A DNA stretch of 64,000 nucleotides from Rhizophagus irregularis (taxonomy: Eukaryota > Glomeromycota > Glomeromycetes > Glomerales > Glomeraceae), in assembly GCF_026210795.1 (NCBI RefSeq), contig NC_089451.1, forward strand, positions 3,084,001 through 3,148,000. Reading direction: 5' to 3'. This document shows, piece by piece, positions 34,585 to 46,043 of this stretch. Both the position numbers and the translations under genes were made by a program. The notes under the pieces were generated by a model. The model was not told where the DNA came from, searched no databases, and saw only the letters and a list, made by a program, of their open reading frames with translations. Position 1 is the stretch's first letter. Each line of letters opens with the position of its first letter.

Positions 34585-35240
34585 GTTCGACTTTGATACA
34601 TCAGCTGCGGACAATCGGTAAGCCGTCCTATTTTAAGAATAAAAAGAATTTATTATTATTGTTTATTATTATTAAATAATTACTAATATTTTTACATCTG
34701 AGATTCAGATTTGGAACGGACAAGAGGATACATCGGCTGAGGTAAATTCGGGTAAGTCTCTAATAAGAAAAAATTTTATTATTATATTATTATACTATTA
34801 AATAAATAAATAATAAAAATTTCTTTCCTTTTTTACCTTAGGTACGGTCTTCGAAGATCAAGGTGTCACACTATGGTAATTCGGTAAGTGACGGGATTTT
34901 TTTCGGCTGGGGCGAAAACGTCAGCTTCTGATGACTTACTATTATTTCTTTAGATAAATTACTAATTAGTAATATTTATTATTAACTAAATAGGAATTTA
35001 TATGGGTACTTAGCTTGAAAATTGAAACGAATGGTTTAAGACTGATCAGGCGGCAATTCGGTAAGTGATAAAAATATTTTGTAAAAAACAAATGAGCAAC
35101 AAAATGTATTCAAAATTTTTGGAAAATATTATTTTATTTAGACATTAATTGATATTTGTAAATTTCAATATAATATGTTTCTTTATTACCTTAGATAAAA
35201 TATTTAACAATTTAATGTCCCAGAGGCCCATCTTTTTCTT
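34585..35240 (+). repeat. Array of splice-bounded mini-exon units
   Basis: Successive segments each sit between a T-rich tract ending in AG and a GTAAG donor: 34585-34617 (ending GGACAATCG), about 34703-34750 (ending AAATTCGG), about 34842-34884 (ending GGTAATTCG), about 35013-35060 (ending GGCAATTCG) and a weaker one near 35196. Units are about 110-170 bp apart, 33-50 bp long, and share AATTCG just before GTAAG. They do not form one long reading frame. This could be a non-coding spliced RNA or a repeat derived from an exon plus intron. Confidence 0.5.
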
Positions 35241-38032
35241 TGCAAGTAAGAGACGATAATATAAAATAATTATATGATCACAAATTACTTATTAGTAATG
35301 ATTTATCAAATGATTATGGTCTGTTATTGTCTCACTAAAAATATGACGTAAAGTGGCTTTATTAATCAATAGCAAAGAAAGAATTCCTATTAATAATCAA
35401 ACAACAACACAAATATAGTGATTCTTAAAATAATTGATTTTACTAAACAATTATGATTTTATTTTCTTTTGTTTCGGCTAGTTTTTATTGTCACATCAAT
35501 GAAACTTGTTGGTATTTATAAAACAATTAAACAATTACATCTTTAATAAATTTGTTAAACAATCCCTAACCCTGAAATCGTATTATTAATATTATGGTTA
35601 TATAATAGCGATCCCTATGATCCTTATGCAAATTATAATTTCCACAAATGTTATATAGGTGATCTTAAATTAAGATTATATTATTACACTCAATAAAGCA
35701 TATTATTACACAATACAAAACTAAGTTTGCAGTATCAGTATTTTTTTAAAAAATGTATTTAATATTTTATATCAAAAAAGAGGAATACATAAGAATTCGA
35801 CTGATCCTAAAATATATAAACGTGGAATAAACGTATTTTAAATAAGCGAACGAGCATCTTTTTAAGTCTATATGATAGATAAATTATGTTTTTTAACGTT
35901 ACCTACAATTTACAATTTAGAGCAATAAAATATACTGTGTATGTACTTTTTTATCTAAGTTGAACCAGTCATTATTAGTGAACGATTTCTTTACACGTGT
36001 AGCTTAGAATACAGTGATGTAAAGTGACCAGATCACTGATAATTTTTAAAATGAGCTTCTTAATGACGTTCGAATGACGTCATGTAAATTTACAATATTA
36101 GAGATATGAAATTAAAATGATTATCGATAGTTTTGACCAGAATTACAAGTTCACATGATATTTTATTCTCTGTGACGACATGACGATCATGACGTCGTGA
36201 CGACGTGACGTTCACGTTATTTACCTTAATATTAATAGTTAATACGCATCGATGAAATTTTTAAATTATTTAATGTTATTAATGTGAAAATTTTATTATA
36301 ATTATTATTACATTATTGAAAGAATAGGTATTTTTATGTTTCCCTAATTCGTTATTGTAACATAATAATTGAGCTAACAGTATTTGGAAATTGATCGTAC
36401 GCTTTGCAATTACTATTAATTATTTATTAGACGTATTGGAAAATAATTTCCCATACGCAGCAATTAACCTGCGCAGTTTGCGCAGCAATGATTAAATGAG
36501 TCGTATGATTTAAATTTTTTATTACATACAAATATCGAAGTTTGATAAACGGTTACACAGAAGAAAATTACACAATAAATTAAATACGAAAAATATAATT
36601 AATTATTCTTTCCCTAATTTTTTTATCAATTCGAGATTTATTTTTTTTAAAAAAAAAATTCTTTATAAATATTTTATTACATAATTATAAATAAATTTCA
36701 CATTAATTAAAATGATTACTATATCAATTAAAATATTAAATAATTAATAAAATGGAAATAGTTCTCTCAGATGTAAAAGAAATTATCGAAGCTTTAGAAT
36801 TGGCTAATTTAGAAAAGAAAAGGGATTAGAATTATAATGTATGCAAGAAATCCTATATAATTTTTTTATGGGTAATTTAGTATTTTGTAGCTTCAATTTT
36901 TTTCACTTAAGTTCTGCGAGAAAATTAAAAAAAATTAAAAAAATTTAAAATTTAATAAATATGATTATATTTATAATTTATTTATTTAAAGATAAATGCA
37001 CATAAATAATGATATGCTAGTATAAGTGTATAACAAATGAAAATATTCATTTAAATTTTTATTTTCATATTTTAAAGAAGGAGCGAGCGCCATAGCATAG
37101 GACTTCAATGGATTGAAAAAGTGTATGGCGAGGCTGGTAAAAAAGTATGTATGGCTGACTACATACGTACAATTTTCTATATTTAGCAATCAAAATAGTA
37201 CGTAAGATTTAAAATCATACGTACTAACTACTAACAAAAAACGCAAACTATATACTATTTGATAAGCATGTTTTAACTAAATTAGAAATTTTTCGTTGAC
37301 TTTTATTTTTTCAGGCTTCATTGATCTGCGTAAGAAATGCCTATAATCTTATTTACCAGTAGAAGAATTTAAAAAAATTTTTTTTTTTTAACGTATAAAT
37401 AGCACATGGGCTAATCTAAATTTAGGATTTATTTATTGTACTTTTGACATCTATTTTTATCAAAAATAGATTTAATTTATATATTTAACTTTTATTGTTT
37501 TTTAAGCATATGATAGTTATGATACCCAGAAAATTTTTTTTTAAAAAAAAAAAATTCTTTTTTTTAATACTATTTGTGTATTTGTAAGTATATTTTTGAG
37601 TATAACAGGATTCTTAATTTATAATAATCATTTATTATACTATGTATCGTCAGATTCTGAGAACATAAAAAATACTATTGAATATAATTATTACAATTAT
37701 ATTAGTATGACGATATTTGTACACCTATATAATAAGTTTTAATTTCAATTCATACCCATTTGTCTATCAATTTCATTGAAGAACATTCTGATAAAAATGC
37801 TTCTTATAATCTTAAAATTTTTCAAAAATTAAGCTTTTAACTTAACACTTTTTTTTATTTAGATTATTATACTTAAATAAAGCTTTTAATTAAGTTTATT
37901 TAAATAATAAGATGTTAAAATACATAAATTGTTTGAAATTTTACGTATGTCTACTATACTAAAACACAGTGAAATTGAACCAATCTCAAAAATTTGGTAT
38001 ATTATGGAAAACGTGACTACTTATTTTATTGA
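35241..38032. other. AT-rich intergenic region
   Basis: No genes supported. A TGACG cluster at 36173-36214 is listed separately. Short frames near 37.0 kb are chance. Confidence 0.55.
36173..36214. promoter_or_regulatory. Cluster of TGACG/CGTCA motifs
   Basis: Within about 42 bp the core TGACG (or CGTCA) occurs about seven times, including TGACGTCGTGACGACGTGAC. A further ATGACGTCAT lies near 36074. The core resembles CREB/ATF-type bZIP sites. No gene starts nearby, so a regulatory role is unproven. Confidence 0.3.
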
Positions 38033-38200
38033 TGCAGATCAGTGCATCGGAAAAAATATGGCCCGAAAAAATTTCATTTTTATTGTAACTTCTACTTTTG
38101 GTTAAATATTCCTTTTCAGTAACTCATTCATGGCATATTGAATAAAATAAAAAAAAAAATTTTTTTTAATAAAAAAATTTCAAATTTCTAAATTAACCAA
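38033..38200 (+). promoter_or_regulatory. 5' flank shared with first kinase gene
   Basis: Starting near TGCAGATCA, the flank carries CGGAAAAAATATGGCCCG (38048-38065) and CAGTAACTCATTCATGGCAT, in the same order and spacing as before the gene at 23632. Conservation between otherwise diverged flanks marks it as the probable promoter or 5' UTR. Confidence 0.4.
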
Positions 38201-41154
38201 ATGGGAACTAAACTTGGTAATTTAAATATCTCAGGTAAAGATACTGATACAATAAATACCAAAAATTGTTGTAAACCATTTACTGAAGAATTATGGTGTA
38301 AAGAATGTATTAACTCTTTAGAAAGATCAGCAGAAAATGGTGATAAAGTAGCAATGTTTAATTTAGCCAATAGATATAGAGATGGAGAAGGAACAGAAAA
38401 GAATTTAGAAAAAGCCCTTTATTGGTATCAAAAAGCAGCAGAAAATGGTTATGAAGAAGCAATGAATAGTTTAGCCAAATGTTATGAAAATGGAGAAGGA
38501 ACAGAAAAGAATTTAGAAAAAACCCTTTATTGGTATCAAAAAGCAGCAGAAAATGGTCATACTGATGCAATATTTGATTTAGCCATATGTTATGAAAATG
38601 GAGAAGGAACTGAAAAGAATTTAGAAAAAGCCTTTCATTGGTATCAAAAAGCAGCAGACAATGGCAATGAGAAAGCAATGTTTAATTTAGCCATATGTTA
38701 TGAAAATGGAGAAGGAACTGAAAAGAATTTAGAAAAGGCCTTTTATTGGTATCAAAAAGCAGCAGACAATGGTTATACTGATGCAATGTTTAATTTAGCC
38801 ATATGTTATCAAAATGGAGAAGGAACAGAAAAGAATTTAGAAAAAGCCTTTCATTGGTATCAACAAGCAGTAGAAAATGGTCATACTGATGCAATGTTTG
38901 ATTTAGCCATATGTTATTATCATGGAGAAGGAACCGAAAAGAATTTAGAAAAAGCCTTTCATTGGTATCAAAAAGCAGCAGACAATGGTTATACTGATGC
39001 AATATTTGATTTAGCCATATGTTATGAAAATGGAGAAGGAACCGAAAAGAATTTAGAAAAAGCCTTTTATTGGTATCAAAAAGCAGCAGAAAATGATGAT
39101 GAAAATGCAATGAATAGTTTAGCCATATGTTATGAAAATGGAGAAGGAACCAAAAAGAATTTAGAAAAAGCCTTTCATTGGTATCAAAAAGCAGCAGACA
39201 ATGGTTATACTGATGCAATGTTTAATTTAGCCATATGTTATCAAAATGGAGAAGGAACCAAAAAGAATTTAGAAAAAGCCTTTCATTGGTATCAAAAAGC
39301 AGTAGAAAATGGTCATACTGATGCAATGTTTAATTTAGCCATATGTTATCAAAATGGAGAAGGAACAGAAAAGAAATTAGAAAAAGCATATTATTGGTAT
39401 CAAAAAGCAGCAGACAATGGCAAAGAGGAAGCAATGTTTGCTTTAGCTGTATGTTATTATCATGGAGAAGGAACAGAAAAGAATTTAGAAAAAGCCTTTC
39501 ATTGGTATCAAAAAGCAGCAGAAAATAGTTACACTGATGCAATGTTTAATATTGCCACATGTTATGAAAATGAAGAAGGAACAGAAAAGAATTTAGAAAA
39601 AGCCTTTCATTGGTATCAAAAAGCAGCAGAAAAAGATCATATTAGAGCAATGAATCATTTAGCTATATGTTATATAGATGGAAAAGGAATAGAAAAGAAT
39701 TTAGAAAAAGCCTTTCATTGGTATCAAATAGCAGCAGAAAAAGATCTTATTGAAGCCATGTTTGGTTTAGCCATGTGTTATTATCTTGGAGTAGGAATAG
39801 AAAAGAATTTAGAAAAAGCCTTTCATTGGTATCAAAAAGCAGCAGACAATGGCAATGAGAAAGCAATGTTTGCTTTAGCTGTATGTTATTATCATGGAGT
39901 AGGAACTGAAAAGAATTTAGAAAAAACCTTTCATTGGTATCAAAAAGCAGCAGACAATGGTTATACTGATGCAATGTTTAGTTTAGCCATATGTTATAAA
40001 AATGGAATAGGAACAGAAAAGAATTTAGAAAAAGCCTTTCATTGGTATCAAAAAGCAGCAGAAAAAGATCATATTAAAGCAATGAATAGGTTAGCCATAT
40101 GTTATGAAAATGGAGAAGGAACAAAGAAGAATTTAGAAAAAGCCTTTTATTGGTATCAAAAAGCAGCAGAAAATGATAAAGTAAATACTAAAAATGAATT
40201 TAAATCATGTAATGAATGCAAACAACAATATACTGATTATCAGTGGTGTCAACAATGTAATACTAGACGATTTCAACAAGATTTTTCAAAGTGGACTAGT
40301 AACAATAAATTTGTTGATAAATTTATTCAAGAAGCACAACTATATGCTAAAAATAGTTATGAAATTTTAGAATGGATACCTTATAATAAATTGTCAAGTA
40401 TTGATTATTATGATAAAGGAGGATTTGGTGAAATCCATAAAGCTATCTGGTTAGATGGACCTATTTATAGTTGGAATTTTAAAAAACAACAATGGAATAG
40501 ACAAGTAGATTATGAGGTTATTCTTAAAATACTTAATAATTCATCAAGTTTAAATAGTAAATTTCTGGATGAGGTATAGTATTTATTTTAATAGCAAATT
40601 TTATTTTTTTTTGCAAAAAATTTAACAATTTTTTATCATCTATAGTGGAAATATCATTATAATTGCCAAAAAAAATCATTTTCAAAATTTATTCAATTCT
40701 TTGGAATTACTCAAGATCCAAATAATTTAAATTATATAATTATAATGAGTTATGCGAAAAAAGGAAGTTTGAGAAAATGTTTATCTGATATAATTAAATT
40801 TAAGTGGCAAGATAGGTTACAATTATTGAAAACAATTATGTTAGGACTTAAAGTAATTCACGAATCAAATTTAACTCATGGCGATTTTCATGATGGTAAT
40901 GTTTTAATGTCAGATAATCACAATGAGTTATTTATTATTGATTTAGGATTATGTAAACCTATAAGTGATTCTGGTAATAAGGTTAATGAAATTTATGGAG
41001 TTTTACCTTTTATTGGGCATCCCTATAGGATCATGTTATTTAATTTCCGCTCAATATTGCTAACGCATTACGTCATTTACCAAATATCATTTACATTAGT
41101 TTAGCTTAATACTGTACAGCAATTTGAAAAACTGTTACTTAAACTATATTAGTA

Positions 41155-42782
41155 TTATCTATTGAATACAAATGTACAATTATTGAAAATTGATCCGTTT
41201 CCTTTAAAAATATCCTGTAAAGTTTCAGTTTCATTTATTGTCAATTTGTTGGATTTGTTAGAAAATGGAATTCGGCTTTCTTGATTGATTTCAGCTAATT
41301 TTATTAATAGAAATCAATAAAATAAAATAAAATAAAACAAACTATTAATAAATTACCTTTAAAAATTTCGCGTGCACTAGTAAAAGTTGATTTAAGTTCA
41401 ATTGGTGTTAATGCTTGCTTATCTGGCATTGAAAAATGTGGCAAAGGTTCTAAAACATCTAAAATTCCATATTGTATAATTAGTATATTGAAAATCAATT
41501 TAAAAATTAAAATTAAAACTCACCCGAGCCTTCCATTTGATCATTATCTATAAGAACGTTCATTAAGTTGTTTAAACTAACATTCTGCATTTTTTCTTTA
41601 GTTCTTTCATAGCTAGTAAATCCTGAATTTGATTTATGCCGGGTAATTGCCATAACTTCATTGTCACTAGTACCAAGTTCTTTCAATATTCCTACTAAAC
41701 TTTTTCGGGCGCTATGGTTGCTGATCTTTCGATTGCCAATATCAATACCACATTCTATTACAATTTCATGTAAAAAATTTTTTAATCGCTTTTCACCAAC
41801 ATGAAACTTTTGAAACCAACGATTATAAATAATATAATCTATAAATAAATAAATAAGTTAACTAATAAATGTCATATTACTGAAAAAAATAGCATAAAAT
41901 GATAAAGTACATTGAACTCACCATCTTCAGACACATATTCTCTTAAATAGAATTCTTTATCGGCATTACCTGGTCTTTTAGAAAAATATTTGTTATAAGT
42001 TTCCATTATCATTGGATGATATGGAATTCTTAATTTTTCATCATTTAATGAGCCATTAATACCCCTTTGATTTGTTTTACTTCGAGGAATATTTACATCA
42101 AAACCCTGACCATCAGCTCTAAACTTAAAATGAGAATATTGTAATGAATAGTGCTCACCACCTCTAAGAGCTAAGAATAATGCATTTAAAAAAAAGACTT
42201 TTTTTAACAATCCAGTGGGTGTGTCAATGTTTAATACTGGTGAATACAGTATTTTTTTACATTCTTCAACAGAAAGACCATCAGCTCCTTGAACATTGGC
42301 CTTTCCTTGTTCTGCTACATGTTTCATTTTGCCATCTAATACATCATATAATATTGGAAATTGTTTTCTTGAAGTAAAATCCATTGGAGATAGTGATGAT
42401 AAATCATTTAAATGTCGGTTTAATGCATGTATAGCACTGAGGATAGATCTAGCCTTGTATTCTTCACCAGAATTAGTCTTCATAACTGTTACGAAACTAC
42501 AGATTTGACTTTCTAATTCCTTTCTATCAGTAATATCTATGCTTTTACCAGTAAATCCAGCTTTTTCACGAAAGTTTTCAAATTGGTGAACCCAATTTGC
42601 TGTGGATTTATCTGTATTTACTACTCTTGACTTCTTTTTGAAAAAATTTATTTCGTCTTCTGTAGGTAAATAAAACTTGAATAGAAAATATTGTATTAGC
42701 AAATTAATATAACAATATTTTGGTAATAATAACAACATACTTTATCATTATTTATTTTATTTTTGTTAGTTTTTTCCTTCAT
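41155..42782 (-). CDS. Crypton-like tyrosine recombinase, five exons
   Basis: Exons (minus strand) at 42782-42741, 42675-41922, 41838-41524, 41458-41357 and 41294-41155 are all bounded by GT..AG. Phases fit exactly and give 450 residues without a stop. The ATG at 42782 starts MKEKTNKNKINNDK. The N-terminal half is helical (core-binding type). The catalytic half has arginine in LRGGEHYS (about 185), lysine in PRSKTNQRG (about 214), HSAR (H307, R310), TRHKS (H333) and nucleophile Y342 in FTSYER. This is the full R-K-HxxR-H-Y set of tyrosine recombinases, as in Crypton elements and related fungal and animal proteins. It would cut and join DNA through a 3'-phosphotyrosine link to move the element. 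The intact gene suggests recent or current activity. I saw no GCR1-type DNA-binding domain. Confidence 0.8.
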
Positions 42783-42819
42783 TATTAAAATAAATAATAG
42801 AATAGGTTGAAAGAAAAAA

Positions 42820-43010
42820 ATGTGTAAAGAAAAAGTAGGGTATTTAAAAAGTGTATATAAAAAAGAATGTGTAAAAGAAAAAACGCGTAAAGAAAAAATG
42901 TGTACAAATGAGTGGATTTAAAAGAAAGTTTAAATAAACTTTTAAACGCGTAAAGAAAAAGACGCGTAAAAATTGAAATTTAAAAGAAAGTTTAAATAAA
43001 CTTTTAAAAC
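42820..43010. repeat. ACGCGTAAAGAAAAA-type repeats and twin hairpins
   Basis: Upstream of the recombinase start, GTGTAAAGAAAAA and ACGCGTAAAGAAAAA variants recur about six times. A palindrome, AAAGTTTAAATAAACTTT, occurs twice (about 42925 and 42984). ACGCGT is the MluI-box core of fungal G1/S promoters, so a promoter role is possible but unproven. Confidence 0.45.
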
Positions 43011-43043
43011 ATGATCTTGGTGGTCTGCCACAATAAAATCATT

Positions 43044-43186
43044 ATTAGGTAAGAAGTATTCAATATTACCATTTTGACCATCAACATTATATGATTGGCC
43101 ATTGTGCCACTACGTGGCACAATAACGGCCAATCATTTAACATCGACGGTCATAAATCTTCATATTGAATACTTCTTACCCAATAA
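43044..43186. repeat. Long palindrome at right edge of the Crypton insertion
   Basis: TTAGGTAAGAAGTATTCAAT at the left matches the reverse complement of ATTGAATACTTCTTACCCAA at the right. Inner arms ATGATTGGCC..TTGTGCCAC and GTGGCACAA..GGCCAATCAT meet at a central ACTACGTG. It may be a MITE inserted within the larger element or its folded terminus. Confidence 0.65.
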
Positions 43187-43744
43187 CTATATAATATGGC
43201 TCCTGAAATATTAAGAAATAAACCCTATACTCCAGCAAGTGATATTTATAGTCTTTCAATAATAATGTGGGAATTTACATCTGGTACTCCTCCATTTTAT
43301 CATGAAGCACATGATCATCACCTTAGCTTGAATATTTGTAGGGGGAAACGTCCTGAAATTATAAAAAATACTCCAAAATGTTATATGGATTTAATGAAAA
43401 AATGTTGGGATTCAGATCCTTCTAATAGACCAACTATAAGAATGCTTGAATATATTGTATCTGAATGGATTAGATGTATTAATGAATATTATGAAATAAA
43501 CAGGGATGGAGATTATAAATATTTAGTACCTAATATTGATAATCAATTAAAAGATGATATGCTTGAATTTGTAAAAGCAGACAAAACTTTAGTACAAGAA
43601 CAAGCAAATACTTCTATTATGCAATCTCATCCACAAGCATATTATAGAAGTCGCAAATTTACTGAAATTTTAGCTCAAGAAAAATCTGAAATCGTAGTTC
43701 AAGAAAATTCTGAGTGTTTTGAATGTATAATTGAAAATCAATGA

Positions 43745-45074
43745 TCTTGTTATTTATTGAATTATTTATTGGTTATTATATAGAAAATATTTATATTATT
43801 ATGTAATTTACAATTTTTGCAATAAAATAAATATACTGTAATTAAATACAAGTATTATAATTATTGAATAATGTTCGTTTATACAATATTTTTATTTATT
43901 ATTCCTTATAATTATAATGATTATGGTACATTTCACCTAAGTCTGTTTCGCATAAACTCATTTTTCCAAAGTCATTTCTCTGAAGGGAAGTTTTGGAAGT
44001 TTTGTAAAAGAGATATTTCATCAAATGGGAAAATGGGCATTTCGCTGACTAATCATCTATTTTGTTGGAGGACTGCCTAAAATGTTAGCGATTGACATAT
44101 TTCTCTTATTTCAGAAAATTGGAGTATGGTGATTTCATTATCTTTTTTAAACTTAAGATCAAATAAAATTAATAAAAAAGAAATGAGTTAATATATCATA
44201 TAAATAATTTATTTTTCTTTAAAATAAAAGGAAATTTAAGAAGTTCTATATCTTTGGCAAATGTCCCTTCACTGAAATGGCTTTGTTAAACGTCTTTCAG
44301 CAGAATAGCCATTTAGGGAGAATGTCCATTCAGGAAATTGTTTGTTGGCGAAATGGCACTTTAGTGAAACATCTCTAGCGAAATTTCTTCAGAAAAATGG
44401 GTTTTTAATGAAATGAACTTGGATATCAACTATAATAGCAACTTTACACCCAAGTATTATCATAAAATTTATTTATTGAAGTTGTATCATTTATGTTAGT
44501 CTTACTGAATCAACTTAAACTATTACCCCTAGTATTCCTTTCCTAATTGAGATTTGAGATTGATAGATAGTAAATTAGTGATGAATAGTGATTATAGATT
44601 TTTATGCAATTTTAAATTCCTATTTCAAAATTACAAATTCAACTTTCATTCATCATTGTACATAATTTGAAATAAATAAATTTATTTTGTATTGACTTAA
44701 TATAATTAAATATGAAATAAAATAAATATATTAATTCAAATTAATCTAGTATGGAATTATCAAGAAATCCGAACGACTAAGGAATTTATGAAACATGATT
44801 ATAGGAAAAAATATTAGTATGTAAAAAATTTATTTTTTACAATAATGTTATATGATTAATGGTTTATATATATTTTATAATTTTAATGATAAAAGCCACC
44901 AATTTAAAGTTCGTTTAATATGATCACATTTTGAAAAAAGACCATAAATAATCAATGGTAAAACATAGTGCCACATGATTATGTGACTTTTTTCTGAAAA
45001 CTTCATATAAATGTTTAAATTTTTACTATTGTTAATTTATTCTCCTTCTTTCCCTCTTAAATACATATGAATAT
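43745..45074. other. 3' flank of split kinase gene
   Basis: Alignable in part with the DNA after the first kinase gene. About 43960-44410 carries scattered AAATGG/CATTTC segments in both orientations (for example AAAATGGGCATTTCGCTGA and CTTCAGAAAAATGGG), perhaps a worn element. It has no counterpart in the first copy. No coding. Confidence 0.4.
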
Positions 45075-46043
45075 GTGGAGAATGTAATGAACCTGGGCAA
45101 GAAGTTTTTGATGTCAACCTTGTAATACTAAAAATTTTAAGAAAATTTTAAAAATATGACCAATATAAATAAAGAAATTGATGAATTAATTCCAAATTAT
45201 AAAAATTTTATACTTTACGAAATGTTTTGAATGGATACATTAAAAATTCCTAAAGATATTACAAGATATTACTATATATATTACATGTTGTGGATTTAGT
45301 AAATTTATTTGGTGAAGGATATATTAGGTGTCGGGTATTGAGAATCAGAATCGATAAAAAAAATTCGTATTTCACGGTTGCATTAAAAGTTTGAATAATT
45401 CTTTTGATAAAATAAAAATGAATAATTCGAAATCTATATTATTTCATGTATATAATTATTTTGTGCTAATAAATATGATTTTTATATGAGAAATAAATTT
45501 GACTTTTTTCCTTATCTTTTATTAATGTTCATATTAGATCAAATCCATCTTATTTATTTTGAAGACGTTGTCAGATGTTTCGGTATAACTTAAGATCCAA
45601 TTAATAAAAATTATACTGTATGATTATAAAATAGTATTGTTTAAGTATATTGATTATCTGAATTTGCAAAAGTCATTCAGGAAAAATACTAGTTTTTTCA
45701 TACATAAGTGATTAGGAATGTGTCAACCAGTAAATGGTAGAAGGTATTGCCCTATATTGCACCAGAAGGTTTACGTAGATCAATATACATAAGGAGCTAT
45801 TTGGAATAATAATAGATGAACTTCTTTCTAAAAAATTCCTTATAATAATATTTCTAATGATGAATTTTAAAATATTTAAAGGAGTTAAATAAAATTTCTA
45901 AAGATATACCAAAAATTATTGCAGGTTTGATAATGAAATATTGGGATACCGAAAAAGAAAATAAACCAACCATTGAAGAGTTACATCAGATATTAAAAAA
46001 CTGGAATAATAAAATTAAAAATAAAGGTAGTGGAGATAGTTAA
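45075..46043 (+). pseudogene. Heavily decayed kinase relic
   Basis: Recognisable pieces lie in family order across several frames: CGECNEPGQEVFD (remnant zinc ribbon) near 45077; TNINKEIDELIPNYKNF; CFGIT near 45570; YIAPEGL near 45750 (the APE motif); and KISKDIPKIIAGLIMKYWDT with NKPTIEELHQILKNWN near 45885-46010, ending TAA at 46043. Stops and shifts separate the pieces. It is the same zinc ribbon-kinase family as its neighbours but lacks the Sel1 array and the HRD/DFG region. Confidence 0.6.

Larger units (their letters stand above)
41010..43193 (-). mobile_element. Crypton-like insertion in kinase gene
   Basis: The boundaries come from comparison with the uninterrupted paralogue (ACCTT then ATATGGC). 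The insertion starts TTATTGGG (41010-41017), and the inverted copy CCCAATAA lies at 43179-43186, seven bases inside the right boundary. It carries an intact five-exon tyrosine recombinase gene on the minus strand, a repeat-rich upstream region (42820-43010) and a palindrome (about 43044-43186). Tyrosine-recombinase content points to a Crypton. Inverted ends are not typical for Cryptons, so the right palindrome may be a separate MITE. Confidence 0.7.
38201..43744 (+). pseudogene. Sel1(17)-zinc ribbon-TKL-like kinase, split by transposon
   Basis: Exon 1 (38201-40573) encodes 791 residues: a degraded N-terminal zinc ribbon (NCCKPFTEELWCKEC, first CxxC lost), 17 Sel1 repeats, an intact ribbon (CNECKQQ..WCQQC) and the kinase loop KGGFGEI with lysine in VILKIL. 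A 72-bp intron (40574-40645) leads to exon 2 with HGDFHDGN and DLG. At 41009, inside the codon before MAPE, coding stops matching the paralogue and a 2184-bp insertion begins. Coding resumes at 43194 with MAPEILRNKPYTPASD and runs to 43744. Without the insertion the phase is restored exactly, giving about 1095 residues. As it stands, translation runs into the insertion and ends at 41104, removing the APE motif and C-lobe. The rest of the gene has no other lesion, so the insertion is recent. Confidence 0.85.

Noticed and set aside
38358-39974. Several minus-strand open frames across the Sel1 array, all with similar leucine/asparagine-rich repeats
   Set aside because: They are antisense shadows of the 108-bp tandem Sel1 units. 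The plus strand gives the known Sel1 family and an uninterrupted frame.
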